Shown here: piece after piece, positions 6,989 through 14,227 of the stretch
How positions within the stretch are numbered: the first letter of the stretch is position 1
Layout: each line of letters opens with the position of its first letter
DNA from: JAVBMB01 sp031552995
GTDB lineage: Bacteria; Bacillota; Clostridia; Oscillospirales; Butyricicoccaceae
NCBI GenBank assembly: GCA_031552995.1
Contig: JAVBMB010000108.1
Location: 1 to 15,309, forward strand
Reading direction: 5' to 3'
Length of the DNA: 15,309 nucleotides
Notes under the pieces: model-generated
Databases searched by the model: none
The model's input: only the letters and a program-made list of their open reading frames with translations
Told to the model about the DNA's origin: nothing
Position numbers and translations under genes: made by a program

Positions 6989-7018
6989 TGCACAACATAT
7001 TATAACACTTTTTGTGCA
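6989..7018. promoter_or_regulatory. Probable TetR operator (inverted repeat)
   Basis: TGCACAA (6989-6995) and TTGTGCA (7012-7018) are perfect inverted 7-bp arms 16 nt apart, together about 30 bp, centred on the -10 of the tetR promoter. Size, symmetry and position are what is expected for a TetR-family operator that blocks polymerase. Which protein binds it is inferred from location. Confidence 0.6.
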
Positions 7019-7027
7019 ATATGACAA
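6999..7027 (-). promoter_or_regulatory. Promoter of the tetR-type gene
   Basis: Minus-strand TTGTCA (7027 to 7022), exactly 17 nt, then consensus TATAAT (7004 to 6999) preceded by TGT, an extended -10. It leaves a very short leader of about 12-15 nt before the ATG at 6979. It is overlapped by an inverted repeat. Confidence 0.75.
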
Positions 7028-7038
7028 CAGTTTTCGGT

Positions 7039-7068
7039 TTGTGTCCGACAAGATGGGCATAGTAAAAT
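7039..7068 (+). promoter_or_regulatory. Candidate promoter of the peptide-transporter operon
   Basis: TTGTGT (7039-7044), an 18-nt spacer and TAAAAT (7063-7068), followed by a ~45-nt AT-rich leader to the binding-protein gene. The -35 overlaps a short imperfect palindrome, TTGTGTCCGACAA, whose TTGTG half resembles the tetR operator arm. It is the best plus-strand candidate in the divergent gap, but the -35 is weak. Confidence 0.4.
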
Positions 7069-7117
7069 ATTAAATAAAGGTTTAATAACTTTTAATAATT
7101 GTTGGAGGAAGAAAAAC

Positions 7118-8680
7118 ATGAAGAAAATCGCTTTACTTTTGGCGCTACTTGTGTTCGCTTCGGTATTTGCCGGATGTAACAATAACGCTGATCCCAGTAC
7201 GACCGCACCTATAACCGGCGGCAGCGGCGACACAACAAGCACCACCGGCAGCACACCGACGGGCACCGGCAGGGACGAAGTCGTTGTTCATGTCGAAGCG
7301 CCGTGGAACACGCTTGACCCGCACGACACCGGCGCATATGTCGACATGTATCTGATTAACCAGATGTATGAGCAGCTTGTCTTTGTCGAGGACGACGGTA
7401 CTGTCACCCCCTCCCTTGCCGAGAAGTGGACTGTCAGCGAAGACGGCAAAACCTATACATTTACCCTGCGTCAGGATGTCAAGTTTCACAACGGCGAGAA
7501 TATGAAGGCCTCCGACGTAGCCTTCTCATTCAACCGCGCCAAGGGCATGGCTCAAATGTATGACTACACCGTCATGATTGACTCGGCCGAAGCGACGGGC
7601 GATTACGAAGTCGTCATCAAGCTTCGCAGCGCCTTTGCGCCGTTTCTGTCCTATGTCGCAAAGATAGCCATCCTCAACGAGAAATTCCTCGGCGAAAACA
7701 GCGACATCAGCCGTACATCCTGCGGCACAGGCCCGTATGTGATGAAGGATGTCAACATGAACACAGAAGCTCATTTCGAAGCCTTTGCCGATTATTACAA
7801 GGGCGAAGCCGCTATTAAGAAGATTCACTTCAGAATCATCATCGACACAACATCCGCTATAATGGCATTCAAGTCGGGAGAGCTTGATTTCGTCTATCCC
7901 AATGCCACCACATATCTTGAGCTGTCGGGCGGAAGCGATTTCAATACAGCCGGCGTTGCCACGCTGCACACAGCGGCTATCTGCATGAACAACGAAGTGG
8001 CGCCTTTTGACCAGGTTGAAGTCCGCCAGGCTCTCAACTACGCCACCGACCGCGCAAGCATGATTCTTGTCGCGTTCGAAGGCCTTGCCGAGCCCGCCCG
8101 TCTGCTTGCGGCGGAAGCTTCCTTCGGCGTCGATTATGCCAATGCCAAAGAGTATCCCTACGACCTGGATAAGGCCAAAGAGCTGTTTGCCAAGCACGGC
8201 ATCACAGACCTTGGCACCATGTACACCATTTCGGGCGGCTACCACGAGAAAATCGCCCAGGTTCTCCAGTCCAGCTTGAGCCAGATTGGCGTCAAGGTTG
8301 AGATTATGCCTATGGAATCCAGCACCCTTATTGAAATGATGACAAAAGGCGAATACACCTTCGGCAACATGGGCCTCGGCTACAGCAACGACTTCGCTTA
8401 CAACTCCCGCTACTACACAAGCGGAGCCATCGGCTCGGGCAATTTCGACCGCTATTCCAACCCCCGTGTCGATGAGCTGTTCTCTCTTGCCGAAGCCGAG
8501 ACAGATACTGCCAAGCGCCTCGAGTACTATGGCGAAGCGGTCAAGCTAATTACAGAGGACGCCCCGGATATCCCTGTATTCCACAAGCAACTGCTGTTCG
8601 CATGGTCGAAGGACATCAATGCGGTTCCCCATGTCGATTCAGGCAAGCCCTATTTTGTCTACGAGTGGAGCTGGAACTAA
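7118..8680 (+). CDS. Family 5 peptide-type solute-binding lipoprotein (DppA/OppA-like)
   Basis: A 520-residue extracytoplasmic receptor that captures the substrate for the ABC transporter encoded next. Residues 1-20 are a lipoprotein signal peptide (MKKIALLLALLVFASVFAGC) with a lipobox and lipidated C20, so it is tethered to the outer face of the membrane. Residues 21-52 form a Ser/Thr/Gly-rich linker. The SBP_bac_5 fold follows: LDPHDTGAYVDMYLINQMYEQLV, PSLAEKWTVSEDGKTYTFTLRQDVKFHNGE (family signature region), GTGPYVM, FKSGELDFV, VRQALNYATDRASMI. Length matches DppA/OppA. Its ATG has GGAGGAAG at good spacing. It is the first gene of the operon and is followed by strong hairpins before the permeases. 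The ligand cannot be read from the sequence; dipeptides, oligopeptides, nickel chelates and others are bound by this family. Confidence 0.95.
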   Translation: MKKIALLLALLVFASVFAGCNNNADPSTTAPITGGSGDTTSTTGSTPTGTGRDEVVVHVEAPWNTLDPHDTGAYVDMYLINQMYEQLVFVEDDGTVTPSLAEKWTVSEDGKTYTFTLRQDVKFHNGENMKASDVAFSFNRAKGMAQMYDYTVMIDSAEATGDYEVVIKLRSAFAPFLSYVAKIAILNEKFLGENSDISRTSCGTGPYVMKDVNMNTEAHFEAFADYYKGEAAIKKIHFRIIIDTTSAIMAFKSGELDFVYPNATTYLELSGGSDFNTAGVATLHTAAICMNNEVAPFDQVEVRQALNYATDRASMILVAFEGLAEPARLLAAEASFGVDYANAKEYPYDLDKAKELFAKHGITDLGTMYTISGGYHEKIAQVLQSSLSQIGVKVEIMPMESSTLIEMMTKGEYTFGNMGLGYSNDFAYNSRYYTSGAIGSGNFDRYSNPRVDELFSLAEAETDTAKRLEYYGEAVKLITEDAPDIPVFHKQLLFAWSKDINAVPHVDSGKPYFVYEWSWN

Positions 8681-8687
8681 TTTAGCG

Positions 8688-8747
8688 CATCAGACAATCT
8701 GATGTTCACCTTTTGCGTGGCCCGGGCGCGACCCGGGCCACGCAAAA
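8688..8747 (+). repeat. Tandem intercistronic hairpins between binding-protein and permease genes
   Basis: Two stems lie in the 110-nt gap. The first has arms CATCAGA (8688-8694) and TCTGATG (8698-8704) around a 3-nt loop. The second has perfect 16-bp arms (8711-8726, 8732-8747) around CGCGA and is extremely GC-rich in its middle. There is no U-tract after it (TAATC), so it is more likely an attenuator or 3'-end stabiliser than a full terminator. Such elements let the binding protein be made in excess over the membrane subunits. Confidence 0.75.
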
Positions 8748-8790
8748 TAATCATCACTACTTTGCTCCGATCATCCAAGGAGGTAATACC

Positions 8791-9723
8791 GTGGCACGTT
8801 ATGTGATTAAGCGGCTGCTCATGATGATTCCTATTTTGTTGTGTGTGGCCTTCATCGTTTTCATGCTTCTCAACCTGACGCCGGGCGACCCTGCGAGTAT
8901 AATACTCGGCCCGTCGGCCAATAAGGAAGCAAAAGACAAGCTCAACGAAGAGCTAGGCTACAACCAGCCCATTATCAAACGCTTTGTCGACTATATTGCG
9001 GGCATTGTCACGCGGTTTGATTTTGGCGACTCCTACCGCACAAGGCAGCCGATTTTGGGCGAAGTGGCAGTGCGTGTTCCGATTAGCCTTAGTATTGCCT
9101 TCAATGCCATTGTTTTTGCATGTGTTGTCGGCATTCCAATCGGCATTATTTCTGCGGTCAAGCAGTACACCTTCATCGATGGCATGGCAAGGGTGATGGC
9201 TATTTTGCTGGCCTCGGTGCCGGCGTTCTGGCTGGGATTAATGCTGGTGTTCATATTCTCAATGAAGCTTGGATGGTTTCCGTCCTCGGGCATCGGCACA
9301 TGGAAGCACTATATTCTGCCAATGATTGCGCTGGGCCTGCCGTATTCCGGCTCTCAGCTGAGATTTACAAGGTCGGCCATGCTCGAAACCATCCGGCAGG
9401 ACTATGTGCGTACAGCCCGCGCAAAAGGTATTCCCGAGGGCAAAGTAATCTTCAACCATGCGCTTAAAAATGCATGGCTGCCGATTATCACAATCGTAGG
9501 CGCCAACTTCGGCGGCCTTCTGGGCGGCGCGGTGCTCACCGAATCCATATTCACCATGCCCGGCCTTGGCATGATGATTGTCTCTGGCATCCGTACAAAA
9601 GACACGCCTATTGTCATGGGCGGTGTGTTGTTCTTTGCCTTTATGTTCGGTTTTATAATGCTGCTGGTCGACTTGCTCTATGCGTTTGTAGACCCGCGCA
9701 TCAAGGTAAAGTATTCTAAATAA
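8791..9723 (+). CDS. Peptide-type ABC transporter permease (DppB-like)
   Basis: A 310-residue inner-membrane subunit that forms half of the transport channel. The N-terminal helix (ARYVIKRLLMMIPILLCVAFIVFMLL) is followed by NLTPGDPASIILG, the DppB/OppB signature, then a non-membrane loop (ELGYNQPIIKRF...FDFGDSY) and about five more helices. The cytoplasmic coupling (EAA) loop is RQDYVRTARAKGIPEGKVIFNHALKNAWLP. The C-terminus VDLLYAFVDPRIKV is typical. The GTG at 8791 was chosen because a full AAGGAGGT (8777-8784) sits 6 nt before it and family members start MxRYxxKRL; a longer in-frame reading from 8713 would run through the hairpin and is rejected. The next permease starts 13 nt after the stop. 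Confidence 0.94.
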   Translation: MARYVIKRLLMMIPILLCVAFIVFMLLNLTPGDPASIILGPSANKEAKDKLNEELGYNQPIIKRFVDYIAGIVTRFDFGDSYRTRQPILGEVAVRVPISLSIAFNAIVFACVVGIPIGIISAVKQYTFIDGMARVMAILLASVPAFWLGLMLVFIFSMKLGWFPSSGIGTWKHYILPMIALGLPYSGSQLRFTRSAMLETIRQDYVRTARAKGIPEGKVIFNHALKNAWLPIITIVGANFGGLLGGAVLTESIFTMPGLGMMIVSGIRTKDTPIVMGGVLFFAFMFGFIMLLVDLLYAFVDPRIKVKYSK

Positions 9724-9736
9724 GGAGGTGTGCGTT

Positions 9737-10633
9737 ATGGACCAAATGACAGCCAAGCCCCGCAACGGCAAACAGCGGGGAAAGAAACAGAGCTTTATAA
9801 AAGAGACCTGGCGCCGCCTTCGCAAGAACAAAAGTGCCGTCGTGGCGTTTGTAATTGTCGTGCTTCTGCTGGCGATAGCCATCACGGTGCCGCTGTGGAT
9901 TGACTACGACAGCCAGGTTATTGTGCAAAATGTCCCGAACAGGTATATCAGGCCCAATGCCGACCATTGGTTCGGCACGGATAACTACGGCAGAGATGTG
10001 TTTGCCCGGCTTATGTACGGCGCAAGAATCTCCATGTTCATCGGCTTTGTCGTCGCCGCCGTTGAGCTCCTGCTGGGAGGTCTGCTGGGTGCCGTCGCCG
10101 CCTACTACGGCGGAAAGCTCGAGAACATCATCATGCGGGTTGTGGATATGATTTCCACCATACCGCATACGCTGCTTTGCATGTGCATTGTCTCCGCGCT
10201 AGGCATCAACATGACAAATCTCATCATCGCGCTTGCCATAGCCAATATCCCCGGCATGACGCGAATTGTTCGTTCCACCATGCTCACCGTCGTTGAAATG
10301 GAATATATCGAGGCGGCGCGCGCCTGCGGCACAAAAGACGGCCGCATTATAATGAGGCATATTCTGCCAAACGGCATCGGGCCGATTATTGTTCAGGTTA
10401 CCCGCTCGGTGTCCGGAACTATCCTGACCGCCGCCGGCCTCAGCTACCTTGGCCTTGGCGTACAGCCGCCGCGGCCCGAGTGGGGCGCAATGCTCAGCGA
10501 GGCGCGCGACGTCATGCTGAACTATCCATACCTGATGATATTTCCGGGCTGCGCGATCGTCATCGCCGCACTGTCCTTCCAGCTGTTCGGAGACGGCCTG
10601 CGCGATGCTCTTGATCCGCGGCTGAAGGACTAA
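9737..10633 (+). CDS. Peptide-type ABC transporter permease (DppC-like)
   Basis: A 298-residue membrane subunit pairing with the DppB-like protein. A basic cytoplasmic N-terminus (KPRNGKQRGKKQSFIKETWRRLRKNK) leads into the first helix (SAVVAFVIVVLLLAIAITVPL). HWFGTDNYGRDVFARLMYGARISMFIGF is the strong DppC/OppC signature (GTDxxGRD). The EAA loop is MEYIEAARACGTKDGRIIMRHILPNGIGPII, and the end LFGDGLRDALDPRLKD is near-invariant in the family. The ATG at 9737 is placed by GGAGGT (9724-9729) directly after the previous stop; an in-frame GTG at 9728 would overlap that site. The ATPase gene follows 12 nt downstream. Confidence 0.94.
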   Translation: MDQMTAKPRNGKQRGKKQSFIKETWRRLRKNKSAVVAFVIVVLLLAIAITVPLWIDYDSQVIVQNVPNRYIRPNADHWFGTDNYGRDVFARLMYGARISMFIGFVVAAVELLLGGLLGAVAAYYGGKLENIIMRVVDMISTIPHTLLCMCIVSALGINMTNLIIALAIANIPGMTRIVRSTMLTVVEMEYIEAARACGTKDGRIIMRHILPNGIGPIIVQVTRSVSGTILTAAGLSYLGLGVQPPRPEWGAMLSEARDVMLNYPYLMIFPGCAIVIAALSFQLFGDGLRDALDPRLKD

Positions 10634-10645
10634 GGAGGTACGATG

Positions 10646-11644
10646 ATGGATAATTTACTGGAAATCCGTGACCTTGAGGTCGTTTACAAGACCGACCGGG
10701 AGGTTATGAGGGCCGTCAACGGCATCTCTTTTGACCTGAAAAAGGGAGAGACAATCGGCATTGTCGGCGAGACCGGCGCAGGGAAAACGACGACCGCACT
10801 CTCGATAATGCGCCTTTTGCCCGAGCGCACGGGCAAGGTAATCGGCGGCACGGTCAAGCTAAACGGTGTTGACTTGTTTGGCCTGCACGAGACTGAAATG
10901 CGCGACCTGTACCGCGGCGAAAAAATCGCCATGATATTTCAAGACCCCATGACGGCGCTCAATCCTGTTGTCAGGGTCGGCGCGCAGATATCCGAAGCGC
11001 TGCTGTATCACAACCGCACGCATATGAGCAGGGAAGCCATAGAAAAGCGTGTAGAGGATACGCTTGAGCTCGTTGGCATTCCCGCCTTCCGCAAAAACGA
11101 CTATCCCCACCAGTTCTCAGGCGGGATGAAACAGCGTGTTGTCATAGCTATCGCCCTCGCGTGCGAGCCGGAGCTTCTTATTGCCGACGAGCCGACAACC
11201 GCGCTTGATGTCACAATTCAGGCTCAGGTGCTGGCCATGATGAAAGACCTGCGTGAAAAACTTGGCACTGCGATGATTATGATTACCCACGACCTCGGCA
11301 TTGTGGCGCAGATATGTGACAAAGTCGCCGTCATGTACTCGGGTGAGCTGATTGAGCAGGGCATGGCCGAGGATATATTCCGCGGCGACAAGCACCACCC
11401 GTATACAATGGGGCTGTTTGGCTCCATTCCCAACCTGACGGTTGAAACGCCGCGCCTCAACCCGATAGACGGGCTGATGCCCGACCCATCCGGCCTGCCG
11501 CAGGGATGCAATTTCGCTCCGCGCTGCCCGCACTGCATGGAGGTATGCAAATCAACGCCTCCCGCCGAATATGTAAGCGGCACCCATCGTATTGCCTGCC
11601 ACATGTATGCCGGCATGGTGAAGTCTGAGGAGGTGGGAAAATGA
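10646..11644 (+). CDS. Peptide-type ABC transporter ATP-binding protein (DppD-like)
   Basis: A 332-residue cytosolic ATPase that powers import. Walker A GETGAGKTT is at about 41-49, the Q-loop Q99 in IFQDP, signature FSGGM at 157-161, Walker B LLIADEP with D181/E182, and switch H215 in ITHDLG: all canonical. The C-terminal oligopeptide-transporter domain has the cysteine pattern C-x5-C-x6-C-x16-C (C288, C294, C301, C318) with one extra Cys (PHC, C297); in some homologues this motif holds a [4Fe-4S] cluster. Two adjacent ATGs are possible; the second (10646) is 7 nt after GGAGG and is preferred over 10643. The stop overlaps the next start by 4 nt (ATGA), so the two ATPases are translationally coupled and made in equal amounts. 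Confidence 0.94.
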   Translation: MDNLLEIRDLEVVYKTDREVMRAVNGISFDLKKGETIGIVGETGAGKTTTALSIMRLLPERTGKVIGGTVKLNGVDLFGLHETEMRDLYRGEKIAMIFQDPMTALNPVVRVGAQISEALLYHNRTHMSREAIEKRVEDTLELVGIPAFRKNDYPHQFSGGMKQRVVIAIALACEPELLIADEPTTALDVTIQAQVLAMMKDLREKLGTAMIMITHDLGIVAQICDKVAVMYSGELIEQGMAEDIFRGDKHHPYTMGLFGSIPNLTVETPRLNPIDGLMPDPSGLPQGCNFAPRCPHCMEVCKSTPPAEYVSGTHRIACHMYAGMVKSEEVGK

Positions 11645-12609
11645 GCGCACAAAATACCCCGATGATTGAAGTTAAAAACCTTAAAAAGTACTTCAAAGTC
11701 AAAAGCAACTGGCTCCACGCCGTCGACAACATCAACCTCACCATACCAAAGGGCAAAACCCTGGGCGTCGTCGGCGAGTCGGGATGCGGAAAATCGACAC
11801 TCGGCCGGACAATTCTGCGTCTTTTAGAGCCGACCGGCGGTGAGATTTATTTCGATGGCCAGCCAATCACCGGCATCGGCAAGGAGCAAATGCGGCAAAA
11901 GCGGCAGGAGATGCAGATTATCTTTCAGGACCCGTATGCCAGCATAAACCCAAGGCTGTCTGTGTCCGAGATCATTGCCGAGCCGATGATTGTCAACAGT
12001 ATGTACAAGAAAAAAAGCGAAATGCTCGAGCACGTCGACCGCCTGATGGATACTGTGGGCCTGTCGGAGAGGGTATATAATTCCTACCCGCACGAGCTTG
12101 ACGGAGGCCGCCGCCAGCGTATCGGCATTGCCCGCGCACTGGCGCTTAACCCCAAGTTCATCGTGTGCGACGAGCCTGTCAGCGCGCTTGATGTAAGCAT
12201 TCAGGCACAGATTCTCAACTTGCTGATGGATTTGCAGGAAAACATGGGCCTGACATATATGTTCATAACGCATGATTTGAGCGTTGTCAAGCACATCTCA
12301 GACCAGATCGCCGTGCTGTATCTCGGCCAATGCATCGAGCTTGCCGATTCGCGAGAGCTGTTCAAAAATCCCATGCATCCCTATACAAAGGCGCTTCTGT
12401 CGGCAATTCCCATCCCCGACTTAATCATGAAGGAAAAGGAAATCAAGGTCATTCGCGGCGAGGTTGCAAGCCCAATCAACCCCGCGCCGGGCTGCCGCTT
12501 CGCCGTAAGGTGCGAATATGCGCAGGAGAGCTGTGTAGGCGCCGACCCCGCCTTAAGAGAGACCGCGCCGGGTCACTTTGTCGCCTGCCCGTTCGCGCAT
12601 GCGCTGTAA
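11641..12609 (+). CDS. Peptide-type ABC transporter ATP-binding protein (DppF-like), DGG signature
   Basis: A 322-residue partner ATPase of the DppD-like subunit. Walker A GESGCGKST is at 45-53, Q96 in IFQDPYASINPR, Walker B FIVCDEP with D177/E178, and switch H211. The ABC signature reads LDGGR (153-157) where LSGGQ/FSGGQ is usual, so the Ser that contacts ATP in the opposite site is Asp. The rest of the motif (RRQRIGIARAL) is intact. I recall this variant in other clostridial DppF-like proteins, so it is probably a subfamily trait and not damage. The C-terminal domain has C285-x5-C291-x6-C298-x17-C316. The ATG overlaps the previous stop by 4 nt; the next gene begins 12 nt after the stop. Confidence 0.94.
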   Translation: MSAQNTPMIEVKNLKKYFKVKSNWLHAVDNINLTIPKGKTLGVVGESGCGKSTLGRTILRLLEPTGGEIYFDGQPITGIGKEQMRQKRQEMQIIFQDPYASINPRLSVSEIIAEPMIVNSMYKKKSEMLEHVDRLMDTVGLSERVYNSYPHELDGGRRQRIGIARALALNPKFIVCDEPVSALDVSIQAQILNLLMDLQENMGLTYMFITHDLSVVKHISDQIAVLYLGQCIELADSRELFKNPMHPYTKALLSAIPIPDLIMKEKEIKVIRGEVASPINPAPGCRFAVRCEYAQESCVGADPALRETAPGHFVACPFAHAL

Positions 12610-12621
12610 AGGAGACAGGCC

Positions 12622-14202
12622 GTGTTTGACATTCTGTTTTTAAACGCAAAGATTTATGACGGCACAGGCTGCCCCGCCTATTTCGCCGATGTCGGCGTGG
12701 CGGACGGCAAAATAGCGGCAATAGCAAAAGGCTTAAAAGACGCCAGGCGAACGGTGGATGCCCGTGGCTTGGCATTGGCGCCGGGGTTTATCGACGCGCA
12801 CAGCCACGCCGACATGGTGCTCGACCAGACGCCCTCTTCGTGGTATAAGCTTGAGCAGGGCATCACGACTGAAATTACCGGCACATGCGGCTTGTCGGGC
12901 GGCCCCATCGCCCCCGATTACCGCGAAGATGGCGTTCGTATTATCAACAGGCTTCCAAGTCCGCCGGCGGATGTGGCGCGCCGCGCCACATTCCCCGGAT
13001 ATATGGACACACTCGATATCCCCCTTGGCCCCAATGTCGCGATGCAGATGGGGCATGGCAGTCTGCGCGCCGCCGTCTGCGGCTTTGCCAACCGCCCGCT
13101 GAGCCGGTCCGAGCAGGAAAATATGCACAGTCTGGCCGTACAGGGCATGCAGGCGGGTGCCGTAGGTGTCTCCTTCGGACTAATCTACCCGCCGGGCATT
13201 TATGCCGACGAGAGCGAATGCACAGAGCTCTGCCGCGTGATTGCGCGGCACGGCGGCACATTCTCCATCCACATGCGTTACGAGGGAGACAGGGTCATAG
13301 AATCGGTCGAATCGGTCATCCGCATGGCCGAGCAGGCCGGGATACGCGGTATAATCTCCCACCACAAAGCGGTGGGGGTAAACAATTGGGGCAAAAGCGC
13401 CCGCACGCTCGAGCTTATAGACAAAGCAAACGAGAGAGGCGTCGAGATTTTCCTCGACCAGTACCCGTATGAGGCCTGCTCGACCGGCCTGAAGACGATG
13501 ATTCCCGCCGATATGCACGCACTGGGCGTAGACAAGCTTGTGTCTATGCTTGATGACAGAGCCGGGCGCGCGCAGATCAGAGACGCAATGGAGCATGTTG
13601 TAAGCATGGAGCCGGGCGGCGACACAGTGAGGGCGACGGCGGAGCATATCCTCATCGGAGACTGCGGCAACCCCGGTTATGCCGGAAGAATGCTGCGGGA
13701 CATCGCCGCCGAACGCGGTGCGGACATCCTTGAGACGGCTATGGACATCCTTCGTGATGATATGCTCGAGACAAACGCGATTTTCTTTGTAATGGGTCAG
13801 GAGGATATCCTTCGCATCATGAAGCACCCGCGGTGCATGGTGGGCAGCGACGGGCTGTACGCCGGCAAGGGCGGCTTTGCGCATCCGCGCGCCTACGCAA
13901 CATTCCCGCGGTTTTTGGGGCGATATGTCAGGGATAACGGCGTGCTGCCGCTTGAAGAGGGTGTGCGGAAAATGACCTCAATGCCGGCCGCCGTCTATGG
14001 GCTTAACGGCAAGGGGCTGCTGCGCCGGGGTATGGACGCCGATCTCGTACTCTTTGACCCCTCGGCATTTATAGACAATGCGGATTTTAAAAACTATGAC
14101 GCCCGCTGCGGCGGGCTGGCTATGGTTCTGGTCAACGGAGCTGTGGCGGTAGAAAAAGGTGTTTATAACGGCCGGCTAAACGGGCGGCTGATTCGCAAAT
14201 GA
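12622..14202 (+). CDS. N-acyl-D-amino-acid deacylase-type amidohydrolase
   Basis: A 526-residue cytosolic metal-dependent hydrolase of the D-aminoacylase branch of the amidohydrolase superfamily, cleaving an acyl group (or similar) from an amino acid, typically the D form. Visible landmarks: H60-x-H62 (FIDAHSHADMVLD), C89 in TGTCGLSGGP (zinc-ligand Cys of D-aminoacylases), H145 (MGHGSLR), H217 (FSIHMRYEGD), H247/H248 in IISHHKAVGVNNWGK, D410 (VGSDGLY) and HPRAYATFPR at 421-430. The composite C-terminal beta domain ends GMDADLVLFDP. Length and order fit the family (~480-530). The GTG start has AAAGGAG at normal spacing and lies 12 nt after the ATPase gene. Being in the transporter operon suggests it acts on the imported compound. 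Dihydroorotase or hydantoinase roles are less likely given the Cys motif. Exact substrate unknown. Confidence 0.9.
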   Translation: MFDILFLNAKIYDGTGCPAYFADVGVADGKIAAIAKGLKDARRTVDARGLALAPGFIDAHSHADMVLDQTPSSWYKLEQGITTEITGTCGLSGGPIAPDYREDGVRIINRLPSPPADVARRATFPGYMDTLDIPLGPNVAMQMGHGSLRAAVCGFANRPLSRSEQENMHSLAVQGMQAGAVGVSFGLIYPPGIYADESECTELCRVIARHGGTFSIHMRYEGDRVIESVESVIRMAEQAGIRGIISHHKAVGVNNWGKSARTLELIDKANERGVEIFLDQYPYEACSTGLKTMIPADMHALGVDKLVSMLDDRAGRAQIRDAMEHVVSMEPGGDTVRATAEHILIGDCGNPGYAGRMLRDIAAERGADILETAMDILRDDMLETNAIFFVMGQEDILRIMKHPRCMVGSDGLYAGKGGFAHPRAYATFPRFLGRYVRDNGVLPLEEGVRKMTSMPAAVYGLNGKGLLRRGMDADLVLFDPSAFIDNADFKNYDARCGGLAMVLVNGAVAVEKGVYNGRLNGRLIRK

Positions 14203-14227
14203 CACTCATTTACAAAGGAGTACAGAT

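Noticed and set aside
7526..8245. Open frame antisense to the binding-protein gene
   Set aside because: It lies fully inside a well-identified gene and shows no motif or start signal.
8713..8790. N-terminal extension of the DppB-like permease
   Set aside because: It would translate through the GC-rich hairpin and gives MRGPGATRATQ, unlike the family; a full AAGGAGGT points to the GTG at 8791.
13180..13884. Open frame antisense to the deacylase gene
   Set aside because: It is a shadow of a conserved coding region without own signals.
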